64,000 nt of DNA from Thiocapsa marina 5811 (GTDB lineage: Bacteria; Pseudomonadota; Gammaproteobacteria; Chromatiales; Chromatiaceae): assembly GCF_000223985.1 (NCBI RefSeq), contig NZ_AFWV01000017.1, forward strand, positions 31,876 to 95,875. Direction: 5' to 3'. A program made the position numbers and the translations under genes. The notes under the pieces are model-generated. The model was not told where the DNA came from. It saw only the letters and a list, made by a program, of their open reading frames with translations, and ran no database searches. Positions 39,629-47,727 of the stretch are shown piece after piece (position 1 is the stretch's first letter; each line of letters begins with the position of its first letter).

Positions 39629-40783
39629 TTAGAGCGCCAGCTCCAACACCTCTCGCGAGCGTGCGAGATCGACATCTTGTCTCTCGCCGAGCGCGGTCAT
39701 GCCGTGACGCTCGAGCTGATCGACCAGCGGTGCGATCGCCTCGGCGCCGATCCCGTAGCCCGAGAGGCGTGTCGGGACCTGGAGCGACTCGAAGAAATCG
39801 CGTGTGCGCTCGATGGCCGCATCGATGCGCGCGTCTTCATCGCCCTCGCGCAGACCCCAGACCCGTCCGGCGTATTGCAGGAGCTTCCCGCGCTTGTCGA
39901 ACCGCCTGACCTGCAACATCGCCGGCAGGACCACGGCCAGGGTCTGGGCATGATCCAGCCCGTGCAACGCCGTGATCTCGTGCCCGACCATGTGGGTCGC
40001 CCAATCCTGCGGCACGCCGGCGCCGATGAGTCCGTTCAGCGCCAGGGTCGCGGTCCACATGAGGTTGGCACGCACCGCATAGTTCTCGGGCTCGGCCAGC
40101 GCCTTGGGGCCCTCCTCGATCAGGGTCAGCATCAGACCCTCGGCGAAACGGTCCTGCACCTTCGCATCGGCCGGATAGGTCAGGTATTGCTCTGCGATGT
40201 GGACAAAGGCGTCGACCACGCCATTGGCGATCTGACGCGGCGGCAAGGTGTAGGTCTTGGTCGGGTCCAGCACCGAGAAGCGCGGGAAGACCGACGGATC
40301 GATGAAGGCGAGTTTGTCGCGCGTCGCGCTTCGCGTAATCACCGAGGCCGCATTCATCTCGGAGCCGGTCGCCGGCAGTGTCAGCACGCTTCCGAACGGA
40401 ACCGCACGGGCGATCGGCGCATGCTTGGCGAGGATATCCCAGGGCTCGCCCTCGAAGGGGATGGCCGCGGCAATGAACTTGGTTCCGTCGATCACGGATC
40501 CGCCGCCGACGGCGAGCAGAAAGTCGACCTTCTCGCGGCGTGCGAGCTCGACGGCCTGCATCAGGGTCTCGTAGGTCGGATTCGGCTCGATGCCGCCGAA
40601 CTCGAGAAAGGGGATGTCTCCGAGCGCGGCCTTCACCTCGGCCAGGGTGCCTGTCTTCACGACGCTGCCGCCGCCGTAGGTGATCAGCACCCGGGCGCCG
40701 CTCGGGATCTCCGGGCCGATCGCCGCGATCTGACCTTCGCCGAAGAGGATCCGGGTGGGATTGTGGAAGACAAAGTTCTGCAT
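39629..40783 (-). CDS. Iron-containing (YqhD-like) alcohol dehydrogenase
   Basis: Group III metal-dependent alcohol/aldehyde dehydrogenase of 384 residues. NFVFHNPTRILFGEGQIAAIG opens the nucleotide-binding domain, with YGGGSVVKTG and VGGGSVIDGTKF. The metal ligands appear as Asp/His in ANGVVDAFVHIAEQY and GHEITALHGLDHAQTLA. It resembles NADPH-dependent YqhD/butanol dehydrogenases, which detoxify short aldehydes. ATG at 40783; pirin follows upstream on the same strand. Confidence 0.9.
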   Translation of the reverse strand: MQNFVFHNPTRILFGEGQIAAIGPEIPSGARVLITYGGGSVVKTGTLAEVKAALGDIPFLEFGGIEPNPTYETLMQAVELARREKVDFLLAVGGGSVIDGTKFIAAAIPFEGEPWDILAKHAPIARAVPFGSVLTLPATGSEMNAASVITRSATRDKLAFIDPSVFPRFSVLDPTKTYTLPPRQIANGVVDAFVHIAEQYLTYPADAKVQDRFAEGLMLTLIEEGPKALAEPENYAVRANLMWTATLALNGLIGAGVPQDWATHMVGHEITALHGLDHAQTLAVVLPAMLQVRRFDKRGKLLQYAGRVWGLREGDEDARIDAAIERTRDFFESLQVPTRLSGYGIGAEAIAPLVDQLERHGMTALGERQDVDLARSREVLELAL

Positions 40784-40815
40784 TCGTAAGCTCCGTTGAG
40801 ATGCGTACTCGTCGC

Positions 40816-41688
40816 TCAGGCCAAACGCCCGGCACTGTAGTCACGCACCGCTTGTTGAATCTCTTGCATGGTGTTCATGACGAAGGGGCCATGCTGGGCG
40901 ATCGGCTCGCGCAGCGGATGGCCCGCGATCAGCAGGACCCGTGCCTCTTCGGCTGCCTCGATGGCAACGCCGTCGGTGTGCGCATCGTTGGCGAGAATCG
41001 CCATGCGCTGCGACGGGACCGACTGCCCGGCAATACCGACCGCCCCTCGGTATACATAGATGAAGGCATTCTGCTCGATCGGAAGCGCCTGCTCGAACCG
41101 TGCACCCGCCGGCAGATGCAGATCCAGGAACAGCGGTGCCGTCGTCTCGCGCGTCACGGCGCCTGTCACGCCGTGGGTCACCCCGGCGATGACCGTGACC
41201 GCCACGCCCGCCTCGGTCCGGAAGCGCGGCAGCTCGTTCGCGGTGAAGTTGCGATACCAGGGCGGGATCATCTTCTCGCGTGCAGGCAGGTTGAGCCAAA
41301 GTTGGAAGCCTTCCATACGCCCTTGCGCCTGCTGCGGGATCTCGGAATGGACCAGACCGCTGCCCGCGGTCATCCATTGGACGCCGCCGGTCTCGATCAG
41401 ACCCTCGTGCCCGGCACTGTCGCGATGCAACATGCGCCCGGCGATCATGTAGGTGACCGTCTCGAATCCGCGGTGCGGGTGATCCGGAAAGCCTGCGATA
41501 TAGTCGTCCGGATCATCGCTGCCGAAGGCGTCGAGCATCAGGAAGGGATCGAGCCGTTGCTGCAACGGCTGGGTCAGCACGCGGATCAGGTTCACGCCGG
41601 CACCGTCGGTGGTCGCCTGGCCGGCGACCAGTCGTTCGATCGGGCGAGATTGCGTGACCGACTCGGTTTGAAAAATGGTTTCTTTCAC
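40816..41688 (-). CDS. Pirin family protein
   Basis: A bicupin protein of 290 residues. The N-terminal cupin has HPHRGFETVTYMIAGRMLHRDSAGHEG with the metal-binding histidines, then WMTAGSGLVHSE. Bacterial pirins include quercetin dioxygenase-like enzymes and regulators. The start is GTG at 41688 with GGAG upstream (GGAGTGATCCAG). A frame running 15 codons further upstream encodes a REP sequence and was rejected. It is downstream of azoR on the same strand, separated by REP repeats. Confidence 0.88.
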   Translation of the reverse strand: MKETIFQTESVTQSRPIERLVAGQATTDGAGVNLIRVLTQPLQQRLDPFLMLDAFGSDDPDDYIAGFPDHPHRGFETVTYMIAGRMLHRDSAGHEGLIETGGVQWMTAGSGLVHSEIPQQAQGRMEGFQLWLNLPAREKMIPPWYRNFTANELPRFRTEAGVAVTVIAGVTHGVTGAVTRETTAPLFLDLHLPAGARFEQALPIEQNAFIYVYRGAVGIAGQSVPSQRMAILANDAHTDGVAIEAAEEARVLLIAGHPLREPIAQHGPFVMNTMQEIQQAVRDYSAGRLA

Positions 41689-41714
41689 CTGGATCACTCC
41701 TGAATTGGGCGCAC

Positions 41715-41813
41715 GGTGCGGTTCGTGCCTCACCGCACCCTACGGGTGTTTGGCTCGTGCAACGGCGCATGGCGCGGTTCGTGCCTCACCGCACCCTACG
41801 GGTGTTTGGCTCA
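41715..41813. repeat. Two REP copies between pirin and azoR
   Basis: Two direct copies of GCGGTTCGTGCCTCACCGCACCCTACGG, each followed by TGTTTGGCTC. They belong to the same REP class as those around 48507-50363 and 63526-63835. The right-hand copy runs into the azoR stop codon. Confidence 0.85.
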
Positions 41814-42410
41814 GGCAAAGGCGGCCTCGAGATCGGCCTCGGCCTCGGCGAAACCGCGCTCGGCGGACTCGGGTCCCATGTTGAGACCTTCGGCGTAGAT
41901 GAACCGCACGTCGGTCATCCCGAGGAACCCCAGCATCGTCTTCAGATAGGGCACCTGGCTGTCGGCCGGGGTATCGCGGTACCGACCGCCGCGCGCCAGC
42001 GCCACATAGACGCGCCGACCCGCAAGCAGCCCGACCGGCCCCTGCTCCGTGTAACGGAAGGTCACGCCGACGCGGGCGATGGCGTCGATCCAGTTCTTCA
42101 ATTGCGCGGGAACGCCGAAGTTGTACATGGGCACGCCGAGCACGATCACGTCGGCCGCCTGCACCTCGGCGATGAGGGCATCGTCGAGCGCCACGCGGGC
42201 GGCCTGCTCGGGCGTGCGCTGCTCGGGCGGGGTGGAGAGCGCAACGAGCGCGGTCTCGTCCAGGAGCGGATGGGGTTGGCTGGCCAGATCGCGGACCTGT
42301 ACGCGCGCCGACGGGTTCTCGGCGCGCAGACGCGCGACGACCGCATCGGCGATTCGGGTGGAGTTGGCGCCTTCGCGGCGGGCACTGGCATTGATCTGAA
42401 GAATCGTCAT
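41811..42410 (-). CDS. azoR: FMN-dependent NADH-azoreductase
   Basis: A 199-residue flavodoxin-fold quinone/azo reductase. [23 protein letters not shown] is the phosphate-binding start, [36 protein letters not shown] is the AzoR core, and [10 protein letters not shown] the following loop. ATG at 42410 is preceded by GAGAGA; further in-frame codons extend to 42503 without similarity. It is divergent from a LysR gene with a 95-bp gap containing a perfect 14-bp palindrome, so that regulator probably controls it. The TGA stop coincides with a REP end. Confidence 0.92.
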   Translation of the reverse strand: MTILQINASARREGANSTRIADAVVARLRAENPSARVQVRDLASQPHPLLDETALVALSTPPEQRTPEQAARVALDDALIAEVQAADVIVLGVPMYNFGVPAQLKNWIDAIARVGVTFRYTEQGPVGLLAGRRVYVALARGGRYRDTPADSQVPYLKTMLGFLGMTDVRFIYAEGLNMGPESAERGFAEAEADLEAAFA

Positions 42411-42443
42411 CGGTTCTCTCTCGGCATCGGGTTTCATCTGATA

Positions 42444-42457
42444 ACCAATATATTGGT
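42444..42457. promoter_or_regulatory. Palindrome in the azoR-lysR divergent promoter region
   Basis: ACCAATATATTGGT is a perfect 14-bp palindrome, centred between the two divergent starts (33 bp from azoR and 48 bp from the LysR gene). It is a candidate operator for the LysR protein; the role is inference from position. Confidence 0.5.
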
Positions 42458-42505
42458 GCCGAGACGGCGCGAGTAGTGCCCTGATCGGATAACATTGTCC
42501 CACTT

Positions 42506-43483
42506 ATGGAACAGTTCGAACCCAACGACCTCCTGATCTTCGCGCACGTCGCCGAGGCCGGGAGCTTCAGCCGTGCTGCCGAGCGAATCGGCCTGCCCAA
42601 ATCGACGGTCTCACGCCGGATCTCCTTGCTCGAAGACCGGTTAGGCGAGCGCCTGATGCTGCGCACCACACGGCGCCTGACCTTGACCGAGCTCGGCGAG
42701 CATCTGCTCGCGCACGCACGCCAGATCGCCGAGGAGGTCGACGCGGTGCGGGCACTCGCCGAGCATCGCCAGGCCCGCCCCACCGGACGGCTGCGCGTCT
42801 CGATGCCGGGCGATTTCGCGACCCTACTGCTGAGCGCGATGCTGGCGGACTACATCGCACGCCACCCGGCGGTGACGCTGGAGCTGGATTTGTCGCCGCG
42901 ACGGGTGGATCTACTCGGCGAGGGCTTCGACATCGCGGTGCGCACCGGCGCACTGCCGGACGATGCGCTGCTCGCCGCGCGCCGTCTCGCGCTCTTCCCG
43001 ATCGGCCTCTACGCAGCCCCGAGCTACCTGGCCGAGCATGGCGATCCGGCGACCCCGGACGATCTGCTCCGCCACCGGACCTTGTGCCTGGTCGGGCGCG
43101 ACGGGGAAACCACGCGTTGGACCCTGACCGCCGACTCCGCGCACTGGGAAGGGCTTCCGGGCGGCCGCACCGCCGCGAACTCGCCCGACATCCTGGTTCG
43201 CTTGGCCCGCGCCGGGGCCGGTATCGCCGCCGTCCCGGACTGTTACGCCGCGCACGATGCCGAGCGAGGCAACTTGCGTCGCGTGCTCCCGGCATGGTCG
43301 CTCCCGGCGCAAACGGCCTGGGCGGTGTTCCCCGGTCGCCGTCTGATGCCGGCGAAGACGCGTACCTTCATCGACATGCTCGAGGCGGCCCTGGGCGGCG
43401 CGCCTGGAAATCTAAGGCCGGATTCACTCGATCGGCCGAACGCAACGCCGCCAAGCGTCACGAAGCAGCGCTCCCCGGGATAG
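42506..43483 (+). CDS. LysR-family transcriptional regulator
   Basis: A 325-residue regulator. The N-terminal winged helix-turn-helix reads DLLIFAHVAEAGSFSRAAERIGLPKSTVSRRISLLEDRLGERLMLRTTRRL. The effector-binding domain spans about 90-300, including LELDLSPRRVDLLGEGFDIAVRTG. It is most like the CrgA/quinone-responsive subgroup that sits divergently next to azoR or qorB genes. It probably activates or represses azoR in response to electrophiles; the ligand is unknown. Confidence 0.9.
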   Translation: MEQFEPNDLLIFAHVAEAGSFSRAAERIGLPKSTVSRRISLLEDRLGERLMLRTTRRLTLTELGEHLLAHARQIAEEVDAVRALAEHRQARPTGRLRVSMPGDFATLLLSAMLADYIARHPAVTLELDLSPRRVDLLGEGFDIAVRTGALPDDALLAARRLALFPIGLYAAPSYLAEHGDPATPDDLLRHRTLCLVGRDGETTRWTLTADSAHWEGLPGGRTAANSPDILVRLARAGAGIAAVPDCYAAHDAERGNLRRVLPAWSLPAQTAWAVFPGRRLMPAKTRTFIDMLEAALGGAPGNLRPDSLDRPNATPPSVTKQRSPG

Positions 43484-43600
43484 ACGACTTGCAGTCGTCC
43501 TCTTCAGCCGGCCCGACGGCCCTAGAGCGTCGGGTAGACCGCGACCCCGCCGGCACTCAGGACGCTTCGAAAAGGACGACTGCAAGTCGTCTATCCCGGG
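43474..43600. repeat. Perfect 28-bp-arm hairpin with GACTTGCAGTC core
   Basis: The left arm (43474-43501) starts CCCGGGATAGACGACTTGCA and ends GTCGTCCT. The right arm (43573-43600) is the exact inverse complement, enclosing 71 bp with its own GGGCC/GACGGCC segments. It is a paralogue of the hairpin at 39538-39620 (CCCGGGAT-GACTTGCAGTC core). It follows the LysR gene, overlapping its last codons. Confidence 0.88.
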
Positions 43601-43710
43601 AGGTGTCGCCGCTGCGCGACGGACATTGGCGGCACTTCCGGCCGAATCGTCTGCGCATTGGGATGTTGATTCCCGGAAATCGCCTTAATCCTATTAAAAA
43701 ATAGTAAATT

Positions 43711-43796
43711 CTAAACCGCGTCACTACAAAGGTCGCAAAAATCCTTGAGCCCGACACAGCGTGAAAACGACGCATTGCACTCTGGACGCGGTTTAG
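43711..43796. repeat. 86-bp palindromic unit, copy 5 (second half decayed)
   Basis: The unit reads CTAAACCGCGTC ... GGACGCGGTTTAG, with CTCTGGACGCGG as in the copy at 27215. To its left an AT-rich linker (CTTAATCCTATTAAAAAATAGTAAATT) is preserved, but the expected second unit is decayed. It lies between the LysR gene and mtgA. Confidence 0.8.
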
Positions 43797-43898
43797 GCTG
43801 GGTTTGACCCGCCGAATCGGGGTCCGGATACTTCGACGAAGCGTCTTCAGCGGATCGCTCCAAGGCGGTCCGACCACCCGCTCCCATCACCTGCAATC

Positions 43899-44615
43899 AT
43901 GGCCGCTCGAAAAAGACGCTCTCGTAAACTGCTGTTGCGCCGGATCGGACTCGGCCTGGCGGGCTTGCTGGCATTGTCGGTCGTACTCGTGTTGATCCTG
44001 CGCTGGGTCGACCCGCCCGCCTCGGCCTTCATGATGCAGCGCTGGATCTCCGCCCATTTCGAGCCCGGCGACCCGCCCTACATCTTTCACGAGTGGGTCG
44101 ACTGGGCCGTCATCCCGGGGCCCGTCAAGCTCGCCGTCATCGCTGCGGAAGACCAACGCTTCCCCGGCCACGGCGGCTTCGACACCATCGAGATCGAGCG
44201 CGCCTGGCAGCGGTTTCGGGCCGGAGAGCGGCTGCGCGGGGCGAGCACCATCAGCCAACAGACGGCAAAGAATCTCTTCCTCTGGTCCGGCCGAGACCCG
44301 ATTCGCAAAGGATTAGAGGTCTGGTTCACGCTCTTGATCGAGACGCTGTGGCCCAAGGAGCGAATCCTGGAGGTTTACCTCAATATTGCCCAGCTCAGCC
44401 CGAACACGTTCGGCGTCGGGGCCGCGAGCTGGCGCTACTTCGACCGCCCGGTGATGGCCTTGGGCGCGTCGGATGCCGCCCTGATCGCCGCGGTGCTGCC
44501 GAACCCGAACATCTATCGGCTCGAAACACCCTCGGCGACCGTGAAGCGCCGCGCCGGCTGGATCCGGCGCCAGATGGCGCAGCTCGGCGGCGTGTCCTAT
44601 CTCGACAAGCTCTGA
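43899..44615 (+). CDS. mtgA: Monofunctional peptidoglycan transglycosylase MtgA
   Basis: GT51 glycosyltransferase that polymerises lipid II, 238 residues. One N-terminal signal anchor (LLALSVVLVLILRWV, about 20-36) is followed by the catalytic Glu84 motif AAEDQRFPGHGGFD, then RGASTISQQTAKNLFLW and KERILEVYLNIAQLSPNTFGVGAA. There is no penicillin-binding domain. ATG at 43899. Convergent with the NDUFA9-like gene; the spacer is filled by palindromic element copy 6. Confidence 0.95.
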   Translation: MAARKRRSRKLLLRRIGLGLAGLLALSVVLVLILRWVDPPASAFMMQRWISAHFEPGDPPYIFHEWVDWAVIPGPVKLAVIAAEDQRFPGHGGFDTIEIERAWQRFRAGERLRGASTISQQTAKNLFLWSGRDPIRKGLEVWFTLLIETLWPKERILEVYLNIAQLSPNTFGVGAASWRYFDRPVMALGASDAALIAAVLPNPNIYRLETPSATVKRRAGWIRRQMAQLGGVSYLDKL

Positions 44616-44621
44616 TCGCGC

Positions 44622-44816
44622 CTAAACCGCGTCCGGAGCGATAGGCACACGTTCGCGTCAGCTCGACGTTGGCCACATCCACGGGCCTTCGAGGAGACGC
44701 GGTTTAGAATTTTATATTTTTTAAGACCTTAAACCGCGCCGGCTCCGATAATGATCGGAGCCGGCGTGGCCAAGCCAATTTAACGGACTGCGCATACCCC
44801 GCCGGGCGCGGTTCAA
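44622..44816. repeat. Dimeric 195-bp palindromic element, copy 6
   Basis: Units 44622-44707 (CTAAACCGCGTCCGGAGCGAT ... GACGCGGTTTAG) and 44729-44816 (TTAAACCGCGCC ... GCGCGGTTCAA) are joined by an AT linker (AATTTTATATTTTTTAAGACC). The second unit contains an inner perfect hairpin (GGCTCCGAT-AATG-ATCGGAGCC). Its right end contains the complement of the stop codon of the next gene (44813-44815). Confidence 0.9.
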
Positions 44817-45736
44817 CGATTCAAGTATCCCAGCTGATCGACGCCGAAGGGTGTCGGGGTCAGGCCAAGCCGGGCAAAACTGTCGTTCTCGAAGCAGACG
44901 TTCCCCTCCATCAACATCTTGATTTGATCCCGCGAGATCGGGAACCAGGGGTAACGGTCCAGCAGACCCGCGGTCGCCTTGATGGCCATGGCCGGGGCGG
45001 GCGACATCAGCTTGGTCTTGCCGGACGCCGCGGCGATGGTGGTCAAGATCGCCTTCCAGCTCAGACGCTGAGGACCGCACAGGCTGTAGGTCTGGGACTC
45101 GGTGCGCGACTCGGTCAAGGCCAGCACGAAGGCGGCGGCGACGTCGTCGATATGGACCGGTGCCAGCTCGAACCCACCTGCATTCTTGGGGATCAGCCCG
45201 CTGTAGAAGAGGGGCGCGGGCATCGGGCTGTCGATGATGTCCTTCTTGAGCTGAGAGCAGAATTCCATCCGGCCGTCCGGGTCGCCGAAGATGACCGAGG
45301 GGCGGAAGATGGTCCAGCGCAACCCGGATGCCTTGAGCGCCGCCTCGGCGAGGGCTTTGCTGCGCTGATAGGGCGTGCCCTCGACGTGAACCCCGTTGGC
45401 ACTCATCAGGACGAACCGATCCACGCCTTGCCGTTTCGCCGCCGCGATCGTGTCCTCGACACCGACGCGCTGCAGCGCGTCGAAGGTGATCCCTCGACTC
45501 GGAAACTCGCGCAGGATACCGATCAGATATATCACCGCATCCGAGCCCTCGAGGCAGCGATCGAGCGCGGCCGGATCGGCCACGTCGCCGAGAACGATAT
45601 CGCAGTGCTCCGGTCGCGCGACCTTCTGCTCGCTGCCCGGTCGAACCAGAAGCCGAGGCCGATGACCGGCATCGATCAGGTGCCGAGCGATGTTCGTACC
45701 GACAAAACCTGTACCGCCGATGATGGCAACCTTCAT
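44813..45736 (-). CDS. NDUFA9-like NAD(P)-binding protein
   Basis: A 307-residue extended/atypical SDR of the complex I NDUFA9 subfamily: VAIIGGTGFVGTNIARHLIDAGHRPRLLVR Rossmann motif, VIYLIGILREF and GVDRFVLMSANGVHVEGTPYQRSKALAE. In bacteria these proteins are linked to quinone, carotenoid or bacteriochlorophyll metabolism; the function here is unknown. ATG at 45736 has AAAGGAGGCTC upstream. The stop lies in palindromic element copy 6. Confidence 0.87.
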   Translation of the reverse strand: MKVAIIGGTGFVGTNIARHLIDAGHRPRLLVRPGSEQKVARPEHCDIVLGDVADPAALDRCLEGSDAVIYLIGILREFPSRGITFDALQRVGVEDTIAAAKRQGVDRFVLMSANGVHVEGTPYQRSKALAEAALKASGLRWTIFRPSVIFGDPDGRMEFCSQLKKDIIDSPMPAPLFYSGLIPKNAGGFELAPVHIDDVAAAFVLALTESRTESQTYSLCGPQRLSWKAILTTIAAASGKTKLMSPAPAMAIKATAGLLDRYPWFPISRDQIKMLMEGNVCFENDSFARLGLTPTPFGVDQLGYLNR

Positions 45737-45925
45737 ATGAGCCTCCTTTCGCGTTGATGGGATGTGGCGGACAACGCACGGTCATCCGGCCGATATCGAG
45801 TCGAGTCCCTTGCGAAGGTGCGTATGTTGTCCAGGATCGCAAGGCGTACTGTTCAGGTCTTGCAAAACTTTCGCCCCGCCTGAACCTGCCCTGATACACC
45901 TCAACCCGTTTCATAGGGGCTCGAA

Positions 45926-46627
45926 ATGCCAAAAACCTATTTGATCGTCGGCGGCACGTCCGGGATCGGCGCAGCACTGCTCGGAAAGCTTCTCGAGCGC
46001 GGCCATCACGTGATTCAACTCTCGCGTCACCCGGAAGCGGCGCCGGATCACCCCGGGGTCACCAGTCTGCACTGGGACGTGCGAACCACCGACTTCCCGG
46101 CGGACGCACTGCCGGCGACACTCGACGGCCTCGTCTACTGCCCCGGCACCATCCGACTGCGCCCCTTCGAGCGACTGGCCGAGAAGGAGTGGACCGAAGA
46201 CCTCGAGATCAATCTGCTCGGTGCGGTGCGGGCCATACAGGGCGCGATGAAGGCGCTGAAGGCGGCGGAATCCGCCGGCATCGTGCTGTTCAGCACGGTC
46301 GCCGTCGGCACCGGGCTTCCGTTCCACGCCTCGATCGCAAGTGCGAAGGGCGCGGTGGAGGGCTTGACACGATCGCTTGCCGCCGAGCTCGCCCCGCGCA
46401 TCCGGGTGAACGCCGTCGCACCAACCCTGACGGCGACACCGCTCGCCGAGCGCCTGCTCGGAAACGACTCGAAACGCACCGCGGCGGCCGAACGGCACCC
46501 CTTGCGCACGATCGGAGAGCCCGAAGACGTTGCGGGTGCCGCGCTTTGGCTGCTGGAGGACGCCCGCATGACGACAGGCCAAGTGATCCGAGTCGATGCC
46601 GGGTTGGCCACGCTGAGAACGAGCTGA
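45926..46627 (+). CDS. SDR-family oxidoreductase lacking the catalytic Tyr
   Basis: A 233-residue classical short-chain dehydrogenase fold: LIVGGTSGIGAALLGKLLERG at the N terminus, NLLGAVRAIQG and the C-terminal GEPEDVAGAALWLLEDARMTTGQVIRVDAG. In place of the YxxxK pair the sequence is HASIASAKGAVEG: Lys141 is present but the Tyr position (137) is Ile. Either another residue takes over proton transfer or the protein is not a standard dehydrogenase. It is divergent from the NDUFA9-like gene. Confidence 0.85.
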   Translation: MPKTYLIVGGTSGIGAALLGKLLERGHHVIQLSRHPEAAPDHPGVTSLHWDVRTTDFPADALPATLDGLVYCPGTIRLRPFERLAEKEWTEDLEINLLGAVRAIQGAMKALKAAESAGIVLFSTVAVGTGLPFHASIASAKGAVEGLTRSLAAELAPRIRVNAVAPTLTATPLAERLLGNDSKRTAAAERHPLRTIGEPEDVAGAALWLLEDARMTTGQVIRVDAGLATLRTS

Positions 46628-46711
46628 GTCGATCTACCGCAAGACGCGGATCGGTCCAATCGATCGGAATCGTCGCAGGCGTCGTTGCGCGGTCGGATCA
46701 GGTCTCGAGGA

Positions 46712-47071
46712 TCAGCCCCCGATTGCACGGGTTCCCGTGCTCAAGGCGCCGTGCGGAGGCGTGCGGGGGATACTGATTTGACTGCGCGTGCGTCGCAGGT
46801 TGCGCCGCGCGAGCCCGAAGACTTGGTCGATGGCTTCCTTCGCGGTCTTGCGGGCATCCCGGACGACGATTTGGCGCCCGTGGGCGATCTTCGCGGAGAG
46901 CTCGCAGCGGACGCGGTGTCCGTGGAGCGGGTCGAATTCCTCTTGGATCGTGGCCTGAGCCTCCAAGTCTTCGCCGGGGAAGCGTGCTGCAAGTTTGGCC
47001 ACTTCCGTCTCGATATGACGGCGGATATCACCGTCCAAGGCGAGGGTATCCCCGCCGATTTTGATCAGCAT
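46712..47071 (-). CDS. HPF/RaiA-like ribosome-associated protein
   Basis: A 119-residue protein with the HPF/sigma-54 modulation fold: ALDGDIRRHIETEVAKLAARFPGEDLEAQATIQEEFDPLHGHRVRCELSAKI compares with the conserved helix-strand layout, followed by DARKTAKEAIDQVFGLARRNLRRT. It may bind the 30S subunit in slow growth. It is diverged, so the assignment is family-level only. ATG at 47071; an upstream in-frame start at 47110 is less likely. Confidence 0.65.
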   Translation of the reverse strand: MLIKIGGDTLALDGDIRRHIETEVAKLAARFPGEDLEAQATIQEEFDPLHGHRVRCELSAKIAHGRQIVVRDARKTAKEAIDQVFGLARRNLRRTRSQISIPRTPPHGALSTGTRAIGG

Positions 47072-47512
47072 ACTCTTCGAATCTCCGAAGACCCGTTTCC
47101 GAGCGCACAACCGGGGTTGCCTCGTTCGGTCGGGGTCGGTCTGTGAGGGCGAGCGGTGCGGAAAAACGCGTGTCGGGTGAAACTCCGAATCGGAGGGGAC
47201 ACAACGCGGGGCTTTCGCTCAGGGCGGATCATGGCGTTCGGCGCGCTGAAAAGCAAGGCAATGGACCAGCACAGACGCAATGGTCGTCGTCGAGCGCGGC
47301 CGATCGCAGCCGGACGACATCGACCCGAGGCAGCGCACTCCGGCGTTGTCCTCGGGCCCGAAGCGGATGACCGAGGGTTGATGGCCGGCGGCTCATCAAA
47401 CCACCAACAGGATCTGTGCGGGAAATCCGACCAGATTCTGTCGAACTTTTCAGCTGCGGGCACATCGAACCTCGCGAGCCGTTTCGTAGGCTCTCTGACT
47501 CCTTGTCGTGTT
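47072..47512. other. Intergenic region, no gene recognised
   Basis: About 440 bp before a strong plus-strand terminator at 47513. The frames across it are not recognisable as proteins. Because the terminator has no gene before it on this strand, a small RNA may end there. Confidence 0.35.
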
Positions 47513-47537
47513 CCCCGCCTCCGGCGGGGTTTTTTTT
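47513..47537 (+). terminator. Strong rho-independent terminator
   Basis: CCCCGCC/GGCGGGG stem with a TCC loop followed by nine T residues. No coding gene on the plus strand ends upstream, so it either ends an unannotated transcript or is an isolated hairpin. Confidence 0.8.
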
Positions 47538-47676
47538 GGCCCATTGCGGTCGGGCAGACTCTCCGACCGACGCGGCACCCCCGGGACCTTGCCGATCCGG
47601 GCCGGCCGACGGATACGGGAACCCTCGGCGCACGACAGACTCGAAGGGACTGCAACGATGAGTTCTCCTTGTTCGT

Positions 47677-47703
47677 ACGCCCCGCATCGCGGGGCGTCTT
47701 TTT
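47677..47703 (+). terminator. Rho-independent terminator just upstream of the nei-like gene
   Basis: ACGCCCCGC/GCGGGGCGT stem with an AT loop followed by CTTTTT. It ends 25 bp before the glycosylase start. It could end a short transcript from the 47540-47677 interval or act as an attenuator. Confidence 0.75.
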
Positions 47704-47727
47704 GTCCGTCGGATCGAAGCTCAACCC

